From Paraphaeosphaeria minitans (Eukaryota; Ascomycota; Dothideomycetes; Pleosporales; Didymosphaeriaceae): a stretch of DNA of 64,000 bases. The position numbers were made by a program, and so were the translations under genes. The stretch is from assembly GCA_015832175.1 (NCBI GenBank), contig WJXW01000013.1, forward strand, positions 1,612,001 to 1,676,000, in the 5' to 3' direction. Positions within the stretch are counted from its first letter, which is position 1, and every line of letters begins with the position of its first letter. Below, piece after piece: positions 44,118-56,199 of the stretch. The notes under the pieces are model-generated. The model saw only the letters and a list, made by a program, of their open reading frames with translations. It made no database searches and was not told the DNA's origin.

Positions 44118-45911
44118 ATGGCGGGCGGCGGATCAGTATGGCGCGGCTTCTTCACGCCACAGAAGCTGGCGTTCAACTTCTTCTTTTGGGGTTTCCACTG
44201 GGCGATATTCGGTATAGGATGGTACGTCGCCGTAGGAAGATTCGCTCCCACACACCCGCTGACCTCGCGCAGGTGGAAACAGGCAATCGAGCCTAGACTC
44301 GCACCTTTAAACGCCCTGCAGTTTTCCGTGTGGGTTTCTCGTGGTGCAGGGTTGGTGTTGTCGGTCGACACCATGGTCATCGTCATGCCCATGTGCCGCA
44401 ATTTGCTACGCATGATCCGGCCTAAGATCCGATGGCTACCTCTGGACGAGTCCATGTGGTTCCATCGACAAGTCGCCTACGCCATGGTCTTCTTTACAAC
44501 CATCCACACGGCGGCGCATTATGTCAAGTACGTTCCCAGTTGCAGCAACGCTGAACCCCACTAATTGTTCTAGCTTCTTCAATGTCGAGAGGACGCAAGT
44601 GCGTCCGGAAATCGCTCTCCAGATTCATTACACTCAGGCTGGTGGAGTTACTGGACATATGATGTTGCTCATGATGTTGCTCATCTACACCACAGCCCAC
44701 CACAGGATCCGACAGCAATCGTTCGAGACTTTCTGGTACACCCATCATCTTTTTATCCCATTTCTGCTCGGCATGTATACGCACGCTACTAGCTGCTTCG
44801 TGCGCGACACCGCCGCTCCATTTTCGCCCTTCGACCACAAGGGCTTCTGGACCCACTGCATTGGTTACGAGGGCTGGCGATGGGAGCTTGTCGGCGGAGG
44901 CCTTTACCTTGTGGACCGTCTGTACCGAGAGATCCGTTGCAGGAGGCAGACCCAGATCGTCAAGGTTGTCCGCCACCCCTACGGTAAGTAAATCGCCTGC
45001 GAGCTTTGAGCAGAGACTGATGCTTGACAGATGCTGTTGAGATCCAATTCACCAAGCCCAGCATGAAATACAAGCCCGGACAGTGGCTGTTCCTCAACTG
45101 CCCCGAAGTTAGCTACCACCAGTGGCACCCCTTCACCATCACCTCCTGCCCTCAGGATCCCTACATCTCCGTCCACGTGCGTCAGGTCGGTGACTTCACC
45201 CGCGCTCTCGCGGACGCCCTCGGTGCGGGTATGTCGCAGTCTAAGCTCTACGATGACCTGGATCCGATGGGCATGTACGAAATCGCGCTGCAGCACGGCC
45301 AAAAGATGCCCGCCCTCCGCATCGACGGCCCCTACGGAGCCCCCGCCGAGGATGTCTTTGAAAACGAAATCGCCGTGCTCATTGGCACCGGTATCGGCGT
45401 GACGCCCTGGGCCTCGATCCTCAAGTCCATTTACCACATGCGTCTCTCCCCCAACCCTCCCAAGCGCCTCCGCCGCGTCGAATTCATCTGGGTCTGCAAG
45501 GACACTTCTTCGTTCGAGTGGTTCCAGACGCTGCTCTCCTCGCTTGAAGCCCAGTCCATGGGCGGCAACGAAAACGAGCAGTTCCTCCGCATCCACACGT
45601 ACCTTACGCAGAAAATCGACTCGAACACGGCGCAGAACATTGTCCTCAACTCCGTCGGCACCGACAAGGATCCCCTCACCGAGCTCAGATCAAGGACCAA
45701 CTTTGGCCGCCCCGACTTCCAGCGCTTGCTGTGCGGCATGCGCGACGGCATCATCGATCGGACGTACATTGGCGGCCTCGAGAGCACGCTGAGGACGGAT
45801 GTCGGTGTGTACTTCTGCGGGCCGAACGTTGCGGCGAGGGACATCAAGCGTGCGTGCAAGACGGCAAGGTGCCAGGAAGTCAACTTCAAGTTTTGGAAGG
45901 AGCATTTCTAG
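44118..45911 (+). CDS. noxA: NADPH oxidase NoxA (gp91phox homologue)
   Basis: Three exons: 44118-44527, 44574-44983 and 45031-45911 (566 aa). Six N-terminal membrane helices carry the haem histidines: WFHRQVAY (about 115), IHTAAHY (about 130) and THHLF (about 192). The FAD site is HPFTITS (about 306), the NADPH sites GTGIGVTPW (about 391) and FCGP (about 534), ending KFWKEHF. It lacks an N-terminal EF-hand extension, so it is NoxA/NoxB rather than NoxC; the length and N-terminus favour NoxA. It makes superoxide with NoxR and Rac and controls sexual development, hyphal fusion and infection structures in fungi. Introns are canonical and no defects are seen. Confidence 0.9.
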
Positions 45912-48030
45912 ATACGGTCGCGTTTTGTTTCATGGGATCGCGAACTGGAGACAGTTCTAGGAGACCAGCCGGACTGGACGAATCGGGTCGGCTGGTGGCT
46001 GGTGGAAGCGGAATACACATGTCCAAGTCTATCTGTGTGTACGCTGTGGTAATAACCATGCCTTGCTTTTCTTATCTCCTTTGCTTGGGAGCGGGTCTCG
46101 TACGTCAACCATTGTGCCAGATCACACTTTCATTATCACCCTCCACCACCCCCGTGCTTTCCCCTCGACCCCAATCACGTCTCCTCTGCACGATTCCACT
46201 CCCCGACCACAGTGCTCGCATAGACTTACCTCCTCCGCGAGCGCATAGATGCACGTAATATCCCGCCGAAACTCGCAGAGCCGCACGTGCCTGCGCTTGT
46301 CCAGCGGCATCTGGCTGCCCGTACTAAGGCGCCAAGCTGCCAAGTCGGCGTCAATGTCGTCCGGGAGGGCTTGCTGCCGGTTCGTGGTGCGAGGGCTGTA
46401 CGTGGGGGCTTGGGGCTGGGAAAAGGCGTGGAGCGCCTCGTGGAGGAAACGAAGGGGTGGGGGGTGGGGGGTTATGGTCTTGATGTGGAGGTGCAGGGCC
46501 GGGGTATCAGTAAGTACAAGGGAAAAGTCATTGATTGAGAGTGCTGGACAGATGTCCGGTTGTCAGCTGGAGTGCTGCGCAAGAGGACAGTGATAGGGAT
46601 TCATGCTCCGGCGTAGTGGATTTTTTTCTACGTCTACCCAGGAGATTTTACCGAGACTCATAGCTATATGAGCTTGTTCTACTCGGTTGGCACGGCAGTG
46701 ACATGCAATGCACACTCCTAGATCACTCAATGGCATCTCTCAAGTTACCTAACCATCGCAACAGAAAAGTAAGTCAAGAATAGCACCGGGCGGCGGGACG
46801 AACGCGAGACTGGGGTTCATTGGTGTGTAACACGTACCCATGTTAGCTATCACTGTTGTGAGGATCCTACTTCAACAGCGCCTCCTTCACCGTGATCCAT
46901 CCATTTCTCCAGGCATCCATAAGTACAGCTCGTTTTCTCTAGGCTTCACCCACATCGGCGTCGCAATCGTCTGTGTATACTCTTTGTAACATTCCTTCTT
47001 GGCCTGCACTTGACAACCTCTCAATGTACCAAGACAACGACGAAGAAAACGACTGAAATATCTCTCAAGTGAGTATACCTGAAGTGAGGGTTTCTTTCTT
47101 TCTTTCCTTCTTAAAGAAAGCGAAAAAGGTACTTGATAGTGCAAAGAGGTGCAAAATGACAGAACCCCCAATGGTGAGTTTCGAACGGTAGGGCTGGATG
47201 CTTTGTATGGCAGTCATCTGCGGTTGACTTGCCAGCGTTGACAATAACGAGCAGTACGCCATATGGCACCTATGGTAGATTTGCGTATGTAATGCAATCT
47301 CAGAGCCAACGACACGTGTGATGGACCCGCTTGAATTTCCGTGTAAGCATTGCGGATCGTGGTAGCGCTCGCTAGATAGTTTCACCTTGGGAATGCTGTA
47401 CCTTCGGCCTGTCTGAGGGTGTTCAGTCAGGTGACCTGATCCGCACCAAAACTGTTCTTTTAAGCAGATCACGTGACTGAGAGACGTCGGACCCTGGAGG
47501 TAAGAGCTACGAGCTCAAACAAGCTGGAATTGGGCGTGGGGTGATGGGGGAGATAGTGCGCCGGCTGAATACAATGGAGTGTTGCATATTTGCGTATGCC
47601 ATAGAAACAAGGGCTAATACATTTCAAAGTGTTGATTTGTCATCGCAGAAGCATGGGTGAAATGCAGCAGCAGCAGCATTATCCTCATACACCACGCATC
47701 ACAAGACACCACAGCCATAGAGATCCGATTCATGCACGAGCCAAGCGAATCATATTCCTATGGACGAAAAGATATCCCCGGCGTGCCTTGCGCCGCGCAA
47801 AAGCCTGCTTCCTCCACAACTCCCCTAAAGCTCCCACACCAGCGGCAATAAAAGGAATGGTCGTTCTATCCAACGAGCGTGCGGTGGTCGTGACGTAACA
47901 TGTCGTATCAACAAAGGAAAGAAAAAGAAGCATCATCATAAATATCGACGAGAGAAAAGAAGTTGGATCGAAAAAAGGCTGGTCGCACAATGGTCAGCCG
48001 TCGGCGCGGACGGTCGGGGTGGAGGGCAGG
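45912..48030. other. intergenic with one possible exon
   Basis: Follows noxA. Apart from the possible minus-strand exon at 46230-46543, the frames at 46887-47472 and 47629-47990 are unremarkable. A CAG run lies near 47666. Confidence 0.4.
46230..46543 (-). CDS. possible internal exon of an unidentified gene
   Basis: The minus strand stays open over about 104 codons, bounded by CTGTCCAG (acceptor-like, before 46543) and GTAAGT (donor, after 46230). It reads INDFSLVLTDTPALHLHIKT, then a Pro-rich stretch, then DDIDADLAAWRLSTGSQMPL and RRHVRLCEFRRDITCIYALA, which looks like real protein. No start exon or confident 3-prime exon was found; a downstream frame near 45911-46108 (TYETRSQAKEIRKARHGYYH) is a candidate. 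Partial model. Confidence 0.33.
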
Positions 48031-48929
48031 TTAGGAGCGAATCAACACGCCCTGCCGCCTTGTTGTCTTCTGCTCGTACACGTATTCATCTTCGGATGAG
48101 CACTCGGAGCTGTCGTCGCTGTACCCGCACCGTGCGCCCCCGCAGTCGAGCTTCACCCGGTCCCCACTGCGCGTGATGCCGTACCGCTCGCATGTGCAGC
48201 ACGAGCTGCCACTCGAGATGCTGCTCGGGCTCGAGGAATTCGTCGACCGCGAGGTCAGGGACGGAACATCGGACCCAGAATCAGAGTCGAATTCCGAGTC
48301 GTCATCTTCCGAGTCGTCGTCTTCGGAGATGCTTGTTGCCGAGGACGCAGGCGAGATGGTGTGCCGTGCGAAGCGGGAGGACAGCGCGTCGAGCGTCGCC
48401 TTGTCGTATTGGGTTTGTATGACTTCACGGGTTTGGTAGGGGCGGTTTGGCTTTGGGGCGACGATCTTGGAGGGCGAGATGGAGCGGCCTTTTGGGATGG
48501 ACTGGGTGCTTACGCGCCGCTGTTCGCGGGATGTGCCGGATGAGCGGGAGCAGCTGTGTGACGACGAGGACGTCTTGGAGGTCTTGCTCGGGATGTCGAG
48601 GATGTTGAGTTTGCGGCCGGTGGTTGGCTCGGTGGTGTGGTCTTTAGCAGGGTCGTGCGAGACGTGGTAGCCGTCGATGATGTACTGTGGCTGTTAGACT
48701 GGACTGGGCTCGTGTAGTGGGTGGAGAGACAACGTACGTAGTACCAATACCGCTGGCCCTGCTTCAAGGTCGCGCCTGGGAACTTGAAGCATCCCAACCA
48801 GCCGCCGCTCTTCTTCGGGTCCTTGGAGAGCGGAAGCTGCCCCGCGTAGTTATCCCATGATCCTAGCAGATGCACCGTCTTGCAGCCGCTCGACGTGCGG
48901 AGCGAAAAGTTAAGCTGAATAGCTGCCAT
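48031..48929 (-). CDS. CBM48 (AMPK-beta glycogen-binding-like) domain protein with Ser-rich tail
   Basis: Two exons: 48738-48929 and 48031-48684, joined by a 53-nt intron (GTACGT ... CCACAG); 281 aa. Residues 3-95 form an early-set fold like the AMPK-beta glycogen-binding module: NFSLRTSSGCKTVHLLGSWD, then GGWLGCFKF, QRYWYYYIIDGYHVSHDP and GRKLNILDIP. The remainder is Ser/Asp-rich and probably disordered, with a Cys-rich C-terminal patch (SSCCTCERYG, CGGARCGYSDD). It lacks the AMPK-beta C-terminal domain, so it is not the kinase subunit. Likely cytosolic; ligand unknown. The ATG lies directly after a TTTACA leader. Confidence 0.8.
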
Positions 48930-49042
48930 TGTAAAGGTTCGATCCAACTCTTTCCGTCAATATAAAAAGAAATTGGCAAATTATGATACTCTTTTTCCTT
49001 CGGTTCCAGCCAAGTCAATGGATAGACGTCGGATTGCTGAGT

Positions 49043-49075
49043 AGAGCGTAAAGAGAGCGTAAAGAGAGCGTGAAG
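49043..49075. repeat. three tandem 11-bp units (AGAGCGTAAAG)
   Basis: Two perfect copies and one single-base variant, upstream of the CBM48-like gene. Confidence 0.85.
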
Positions 49076-49858
49076 AAAGCGAGGTTGCGCAATTGCCGGT
49101 CAGAGTGCTGTCTCAAGCACCGAACTGGGGCAGATGCTGTTGTCGTGCTGAGCAAGAGAACTGGTATTACGTTGTAGGCGTGGACCGGCCACGGTATCGA
49201 ATCGAATTAGCGTACAAAGAACGGTCTCCTCTCTTTCGAAACAAAGACAGTCGTGATAATGCAAAAAAGTAGGGTCGGCGGTAAAGATGGTATTATTGGC
49301 ACCAGGCCTGAGGCGGATGTATAGGTGGGGGTGGGGAAAGAAACGAAGAGGGGAGAAAGGGATACAAAGAAACAACGATACACAGCTCTTGGAACTTCAC
49401 ACGCTTGCTGGAGAGGAAAAGCTGGAGGGGCCGCTGGGCCACTATATATCGGGCGCTCAGCGGATGGCAGGCTGGGATGCGCTTACCGACCGGCATGTTG
49501 GCTGCGCTCGCACTACACAGAGTTCGGAGGAGGTGTCGCTCCTCCCGGGTGCCATTGATTGCTTGTGCAGGGAGCGGGCAGGGAAGGGGCGGCGGGTTGC
49601 AGTCTATCGAATGTAGGCCAGCGCTTGACCGCGATGCAGGAGTGGACGAGGGCGAGGGTTGTGTAGCCGGGCGCTGAGGGTGAGCGCTGTCATTGGCTGA
49701 GTTGTGCGGGGGCGCTCAGGGTGGGTCTGTTGTGGTGCACGGCCGCCGAGTGAAAACACTCAGCCAATGGTGCGCCGCAACGCCCACCACTTGGTGATTG
49801 CTCGCGAGGGCCTGCATCCCGTTTCCATCACAGTGCAGCAAACACTCCCAATGTGCTG

Positions 49859-49940
49859 CCGCTTGGTCGTTGCAGGACATATTATGCCGTCTACTCCCCA
49901 TCGCTTGGCCGTTGCGGGTCATATTGCGCCGTCAGCTCCT
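49859..49940. repeat. imperfect 42-bp direct duplication
   Basis: GCTTGGTCGTTGCAGGACAT at 49861 is repeated with changes at 49903, followed in both copies by ATATT..GCCGTC. Confidence 0.7.
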
Positions 49941-50813
49941 TGCGGCATCCGCATCTTTTTGCATTCTTGTCCCTGCTGCCTCTGCATTAATTTGCGGCCT
50001 TTGCATCCACTGAATGGGCCAGCTGAACATCGCACCCAATCGCATGCGCAGACGACGGTCATCTGGACACAAAACTCACCACAGTGGAACTCGGCGCCTA
50101 ATAGCTCGGTGGCTTGACCGGTGCAACCACCGTAACCTGCTGTTTTCAAGAACTGAGTCCATGCTGCTATCGCGAGCGGCATGTCGCGTGAAGATAGGCT
50201 TGACGGACGGGAGCATGATGACTTCGCAGGAGATCCGAAGGCACAGCGGCTCGAGCAACCCAGCAATTCGAGAGGCCGACGTCGCAACGCCGTCACATGA
50301 GCAGGCAGATGGCTGGATATGCGACCATGTTGGAGCCCAGATCAGGCTCCCTTTGCAATACCGCGACACTGTGGCCGAAACCTAAAAGCCCCACGCTTCA
50401 GGCTGCTTGTTGGTCTCACACTTGCTCGCAGCCTAGGGAGACGTTGCTCAAGAGAAGTGGAACTCGTACGTGAGAGAATCGTGGTTCCTGGCATACTATG
50501 TATGATTCGCTCACCAGCATGACCGTTCCCAGCCCCCAAATCATCGGCAGTGGAGCTGCATCGGAGACATATCATGCCTACGCGCCATCCCTGGCCAGTC
50601 ATCATGCGTCCTCATTCTCGCAACGCCATTTAAGAACACGCTCTAGTTGCCTCACACCAACCAACGCCCGTAGACTAGGAAGACCAGCCCAACAGATTAC
50701 TCGTGCTAAACAAGACGCCAGGCACCAGCGTCATGCGCTCCACCAACTCGTGAAGAAATCATGCAACTATTCGTACACATATCTAGATCATGAGCTCGAG
50801 CTTCGCTTACACC

Positions 50814-52816
50814 CTACACACCGAGCAGATTATCTAGCTCTTCAGGCGTAAGCGTGCTCTTTCTCCGCTTGGGTCGCCCACCGATCCGCGTCTTCAATGG
50901 CGACGAGCGACTCGGCCGCCCCTGCACTTGCTCTCGCTCTCGCTCCACACCTGCAGCAGCGTCCTTTTCTTTCTTGGCGGACCTGGCCTTGGATCCTTCG
51001 GCAATGGCGGCTGCTTCCGCCTCCGCCTGCGCAACCTTGAGCTTATCCTGCACGGTCAGCTTGGGCGACGGTTCGTCTGGATGCGCATGTGGGCTAGAGA
51101 GCCGCTTCTTGGTCTGCCAGTCTTCGTCAGGAGCGAGGTCGATGATTGAGTAGAGTGTGCAAAGGGAGGGAGAGGAAGAAAAAGTGACTTTGCTGGCCAT
51201 CTTGCAGATGCTAGATACCATCAAGTCGCAACGTACGTGACGAGGAGTCCGTTCATCCCGGCTGGTTAGCCGGGGTACCCGCTCTTCAGAACGGGGGGTT
51301 GGGCGCCGCTTGGGCTTTTCCACACCGACCAGATCGCGCCCGGATGCCTCTGTATTTTCAGTCTCCACCCGAGGAGATGGTGTGTTGGGGATCGACGCCG
51401 AAAATGCGACTTTTCGCGGCGATCGAGAGGGTGGCTTGGGATTGCCGTTGGTCTCCTTGAGCGCCGCAGGATTCGGCTGCAGCTTCAGCTTGAACATTTC
51501 TGATGCCGCCTTCTTTTCGGGCAGCGGGTCCGCCTCTGGGGAAGGTGGGTCTTGTAGCTCGTCTGCGTCCTCTGTTTCGTACACCTCTTCGTCGAAGACC
51601 GAGCTCGTATCTTCCTCATCTTCCAGCTCCTCCTCGTCTTCGGCAATCATAGACATGTCGTCCTGCAAGCCCATGCCCAGACCAAGGCCCATCTTGAGCT
51701 CATCGAGGTTGATTGTGTCGCCTCCGCTGGCCATGCGTCGTCTCCAAGTCTCCATCAACATGAAAGCTTCCCTCAGCCGGATTTCCATCTTCTCCCAGCC
51801 CGCTCTTAGTCGAACAATCTCTTCTTCCCGTGACTCAACTTCGTCGAGAGGCACGAAGTTGGGGTTCGTCAGAAGGTGCTTTAAATTCTCCAGCAGCGTG
51901 TCCAACTCAGTTGCCAGTGCATCGTAGCTCGTGGGTAGCGCGTGAAGCATGCCTTGCTGTGTGTTTCCCTCTTCTTTCCGAATGGTATTTATATGCTCGC
52001 CTTCATGCCACTCGTCAGGCATGCCTTGCAGCTCCTTCAACGTACCAATGGCTGTCCTGACCAAGCCGATGAGGTTGTCGTTCTCGTCGCTCAGGCTCTG
52101 GCTTAGCTGTGTGAGGAATTCGGTGGTTTCTTGCTTTAGGCTGTATCCGGGGTGGTCCACGTCCGGGGCCTCATCACGCATGCTGGCCGTCATGCCGCCC
52201 GCGCCTGTGGGGCCTGGATTTATCGTGATGCTCGCGCCCACCAGCCCTGTTTTGTTTCCGCGTTGCTGGGTGGTCAAATGCGCCTTCAGCCGCTGTATCT
52301 GGACCTCCCGCTTGCGCACGTCGTTCGCGCAGCTGGTCCGGACTTGCTGGACGGTCGTCTTCAGCCGCAACGTCTCTTCGCGCAGGCTACGGGCAGACGA
52401 TTCGGCGGCACGGAGGGCAGCGCGCGCGGAGCGCTCTTGCGATTGTGCGAGGGTAATCTGTCGCATGAGGTCTGCATTTTTTGTCTGGAGCTTTTCAATA
52501 GCGAGCGTCTGGCGCGTGGCTTCGCTGCGCAAACTTCGAAGCGTGCCGGCAATCGTCTCCCGCTGTTCCTGGTCGCGCTGCAGGGACGACGGTTAGTGTC
52601 AGAGGAGCTGCAGTGGCGTCTGAAAGAACGTACGTCTCGCTTCAGTATGAGGTCGTGTACCAGATTGACGATCTGGGCCATTGTGACTTCCTTCCCGCCC
52701 TCTCCTCGCGACGGATGCGCAAACTGTATCTTCTTCCCATCGCGCAGCAAGCCCCGTGCGAGCAGCAGATTGTTCAAGTACTCGGAAGCCGTCTTTAGGT
52801 TGAAGGTGCCCTCCAT
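50814..52816 (-). CDS. Msd1/TinA-like (ADIP/SSX2IP family) spindle-pole anchoring protein
   Basis: Exon 1 is 52634-52816 and the main exon starts at 52577. A further 123-nt intron, 51114-51236 (GTACGT ... TGGCAG), is likely because the translated stretch there is unlike the rest, though the frame stays open without it. The N-terminus FNLKTASEYLNNLLLARGLL and VNLVHDLILKRD match the ADIP domain of fission-yeast Msd1, Aspergillus TinA and human SSX2IP. A coiled coil follows (residues about 65-150), then an acidic region (EDEEELEDEEDTSS) and a basic tail with GGRPKRRKS. Family members anchor microtubule minus ends at spindle pole bodies. The ortholog call rests on the N-terminal domain. Confidence 0.75.
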
Positions 52817-53713
52817 GGCGGCGCTGGCGTGTTGTCGACGACGAGTCGGAAGTTGTTGCGACACTCTGCTGGCCTTGGCGAACAATGTACGGTACGGTAA
52901 ACAAGCCTCCACATTCGGACTAGCGCGTTTTTCCTCCCGAAACGCTCGCAAGGTAGACCCTCGACCCTCGACATGGCTTGCTTCTTACCAGTGTGCTCCA
53001 ATTCGAGAGACGCTCAGCGTCATATCATTCAGTTGGTATCAGACCATCGGTTTCGTCTTAAGTTGAGCTTGTTAACATTACCTACCACCGCACTTGAGGA
53101 GGGGCTTCACCCATCCGTACCTACTGTTGTGTAAAAGTAGGCAATCGACGCTAAGCCAAGTTTGACCTGTATGCACCGACGTCTGCATAGCAATCGACGC
53201 CTTTCGATGGGATCGAGGGTTTACCTGGTTAGGTGGTTTGGGCAAGGTTAAGGGTGGGCAAGGTCGAGGGTTTAGGTACGTGGTTGGGTAGTTTGGGCAA
53301 GATCGTAGGTACCGGTACGTACCTACTTGACTTCTTTCTGGGCATGGTTTCAGACCTTCATCTCAGGGATGCCTGAGTAGTTCTTTGCCCACGGGCTCTA
53401 GCATGGAGATCTCGAGCTGATTTGCTACCAGGCGGGTTTGGCTGCACCCAGAGCGGGCATATAAATCTCTTATTCCCTGGCTCACCTACGTTGTCCATCA
53501 ATATCTAGTTCCCTATAGAATACATAGGGCCCATTTCATGAAGAGGCATCACGTTCAATTCGTCAATGTCGCCACAGATGGATGCACACAAGCGGGAGCT
53601 TTAGCCTCGGTCCACGCACCGTTTTAGATCTCCTCCGTCATCACCAAGAACCAGCTCTGTCGCAAATTTCCAGAACTCACCTTATACCTAATAACTACTT
53701 GCAGCTCAGTAAC
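52817..53713. promoter_or_regulatory. divergent promoter region, Msd1-like / PHS1
   Basis: 0.9 kb between two divergent starts. Contains many CTACC/GGTAGG and GGTACC motifs, especially near 53085-53330. No gene seen. Confidence 0.45.
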
Positions 53714-54550
53714 ATGGCAAACGACCGGCCGTCAGTGCGTAGCAATGCAGGCCAACTCCGCATACAATACCTCACGTTTTACAATGCTGTCTTTGCATCG
53801 CTCTGGGCAGCGACCGGCATCACAGCGCTCATCTTCGTTTGCCTCGGTTCCTCCAAAGCGGAGATTTTTCAAGTAGAGCCTCTTGCGCGATGGACGCAAA
53901 CCCTCACGCTTGTCGAAATCGTGCACGCTGCTGTTGGTGTGTACCTCATCCGTCCTCGCCTTCTCCATCCATCACATTCGCGTCATTATTGCTAACCCCT
54001 GCAGGCATCGTGAAGTCCCCTGTGAGCACAACAGCCACCCAGGTCCTCACGCGCTGCATTCAAGTTTGGATGATTTGGTGGTGCTTTCCTTCCAGCACCG
54101 CCTCCTCTTACGCCTTCCTCATCCTTGTGCTTGCGTGGGCGACGGCGGACGCCATTCGCTACCTGTATCTCGCACTGAATATACATGGGAAGGCGCCAAA
54201 ATCCCTTGTCTGGCTCCGGTACGTTGATGGATTGTTTGCTTTCCAACGATACTGCTGGTTGCAAGTATGCTAAGATTTGACGGGAAGGTATAACATGTTC
54301 TACCCTCTGTATCCCATCGGTATCGGCGCCGAGTGGTGGCTGATGTATAGGAGCGTGGGACCCGTGGGCAGGGTTAATGCTACGCTGCCCTATGTGTGGT
54401 ACTTTCTGCTGGCGTTGTATGTCCCGGGTAAGTGGAATGTGTGCGATTCAAATGCCAAAAGACTGATGCTGTGTAGGCGCGTATACGATGTCCACCTATA
54501 TGGTGAAGCAGAAGAGGAAGATCCTTGGCAGAAGGGAGAATATGGGATAA
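53714..54550 (+). CDS. PHS1: very-long-chain (3R)-3-hydroxyacyl-CoA dehydratase
   Basis: Four exons: 53714-53936, 54005-54218, 54288-54427 and 54477-54550 (216 aa). This is a PTPLA/HACD integral ER protein. The conserved first helix region is YLTFYNAVFASLWAATG, followed by LVEIVHAAVGIVKSPVSTTA (the family H-x-x-x-G motif), then YPIGIGAEWWLMY containing the catalytic Tyr and Glu seven residues apart. The C-terminus is a short Lys/Arg-rich tail (KQKRKILGRRENMG) resembling an ER-retrieval signal. It removes water in the third step of very-long-chain fatty acid elongation, needed for sphingolipids. Every intron phase checks and the total is a whole number of codons. Confidence 0.92.
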
Positions 54551-55158
54551 GGCAAAGCTGCTGGCCTCGTGATATAGGTTTGAGAGTACGAGGTAAGTGT
54601 GCTCGGGATGTGGGGGTGGAATGGAGCACATCGACCTGGATCCTGGAATCACTCACCACAGGACATGCTCCTGACAGCCGTAAGCAGCGTGGTTTACAAT
54701 CCGCAGAGCACAAAAGATGGAACATCCATGATCGGCCCCTCGAGGAATGTTAGCGCGGCACCCCACATTAGGTACTACCAGGTATATCTACGCTAGCCTC
54801 GCTATCTCGCCATCGGCATCTGAGTACACTTCCCCACATTAGCTGTAGGTATATGAACATCATTAGCGCCATCCTGCACGCTGTAATCATATACTTAGAG
54901 CTCTATCACCGAGACCGTAGCTCAGCACGAGTTCTACTCTACCCAACAGAAAGTAATGGCTTTTGAGGATCTGCAAGAGAAGATCACGCCGAATGTACGG
55001 AAGCCCCACATGTCCGTCTCTCGACAGCAGAAACCTTCCAGACCAGAATCATCATTCGTACCTTCAAACACTAATTCACTCGGCAGCAGCCAAGCCGCGA
55101 GGTCTCCCCTGCGCGTGGCGCAAGCGTTCCTCAAGATGCCGCCATCCCCTCTGAGCGT
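54551..55158. other. intergenic; possible extra 5-prime exon of next gene
   Basis: A frame from 54956 (MAFEDLQEKITPNVRKPHMS) is Ser/Pro-rich and ends next to the start of the VOC gene. It could be an alternative 5-prime exon or chance. Confidence 0.3.
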
Positions 55159-56199
55159 ATGTCACTGCGCGAATGGCAAGCATCCCAAAACATCGATCGC
55201 GATGCTCAAGTCAAAATCACAAAGCTCTCGCATATGCGATACCAGCACCCGAATTTGGCAGAAATATCGACGTTCCTACGCGACTTTGGCATGAGTGTGG
55301 CGCAGAAAGCCGAGGGAAAGAGATGGTTCAAGGGGTACGGCACGGATCAGTACGTTTACTACGCGCAGGAGGGCGAGAAAAGGTTCTTGGGCGGCGCATT
55401 TGAGGTCGAGAGCTATGCGGAGCTGGAAAAGTGCGTACATCCACTCCAAAAGCTCAATCACAATATCTAACAGCGTGATCTCAGAGCGACAAATATCCCA
55501 GGCGCCTCCGCGATCCAAGACATGAGCGACGCCCCTGGGGGCGGCCACATGGTCATCATCCTCGACCCCAGCAACTTCCCCATCAACCTGATCTATGGTC
55601 AAGCTCCCAAATCCGCCGGTCCCATGCCTTCCATCCTCCAAACCAACTACGAAATCCAAAAACCCCGCGTCGCCACCTTCCAGCGCTTCTCCCCAGGCCC
55701 CGCCGCAGTCCACAAACTAGGCCACTACGGCCTCTGCGTGACGAAATTCCCGGAGCAACTCGCCTTCTACACGCGGCACTTCAACTTCGCGCCCACGGAC
55801 TTTCTGTTTGTTGAGGAAGGTGGGGCGGGCAAGAAAGACGTTGCCGCCTTTCTCCACATCGATCTCGGCGCCGCATACACAGACCACCACACTTTCTTCA
55901 TGTCGTCGAACCCGACCGCGCACGTGCATCACTGCTCGTTTGAGGTGCACGACTTCGACAGCCAGAACCTCGGGCACGAGTGGCTTGCGAAAAAGGGGTA
56001 CAAGAGCGTGTGGGGCGTTGGACGGCACATCTTGGGGTCGCAGTTGTTCGACTACTGGTGGGATACCAGCGGAAACATGGTGGAGCATTATGCGGATGGG
56101 GATCTGGTGAGCGAGGAGACACCGGTGGGGTGGGGCGAGGCCGGGCATGAGAGTCTGGCGGTTTGGGGGCCCGAGTGTCCAAAGTGGTTTTTGGATTGA
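55159..56199 (+). CDS. VOC-superfamily extradiol dioxygenase-like protein
   Basis: Two exons: 55159-55430 and 55485-56199, joined by a 54-nt intron; 328 aa. Two vicinal-oxygen-chelate domains are visible. The first begins KITKLSHMRYQHPNLAEIST; the second begins AAVHKLGHYGLCVTKFPEQL. The metal triad of catechol 2,3-dioxygenases fits His in KLGHYG (about 171), His in HHCSFEVHD (about 239) and Glu in MVEHYADGD (about 290). Members cleave catechol-type rings or carry out related glyoxalase-like chemistry, probably in aromatic catabolism. The substrate is unknown and no aromatic-pathway genes lie nearby. The ATG chosen places the first domain about 20 residues in. Confidence 0.82.

Larger units (their letters stand above)
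48930..50813. other. intergenic with short direct repeats
   Basis: No credible gene. Holds an 11-bp triplication at 49043-49075 and a 42-bp duplication at 49859-49940. Confidence 0.5.

Noticed and set aside
46887..47472. Minus-strand frames behind noxA
   Set aside because: Low-complexity Lys/Ser stretches from a TTTCTTTC run; no protein resemblance.
48937..48946. GGTTCGATCC, a tRNA B-box-like sequence
   Set aside because: No acceptor stem or A-box at the right distance; it lies at the 5-prime end of a protein gene. Similar hits at 16812 and 11396 are inside coding exons.
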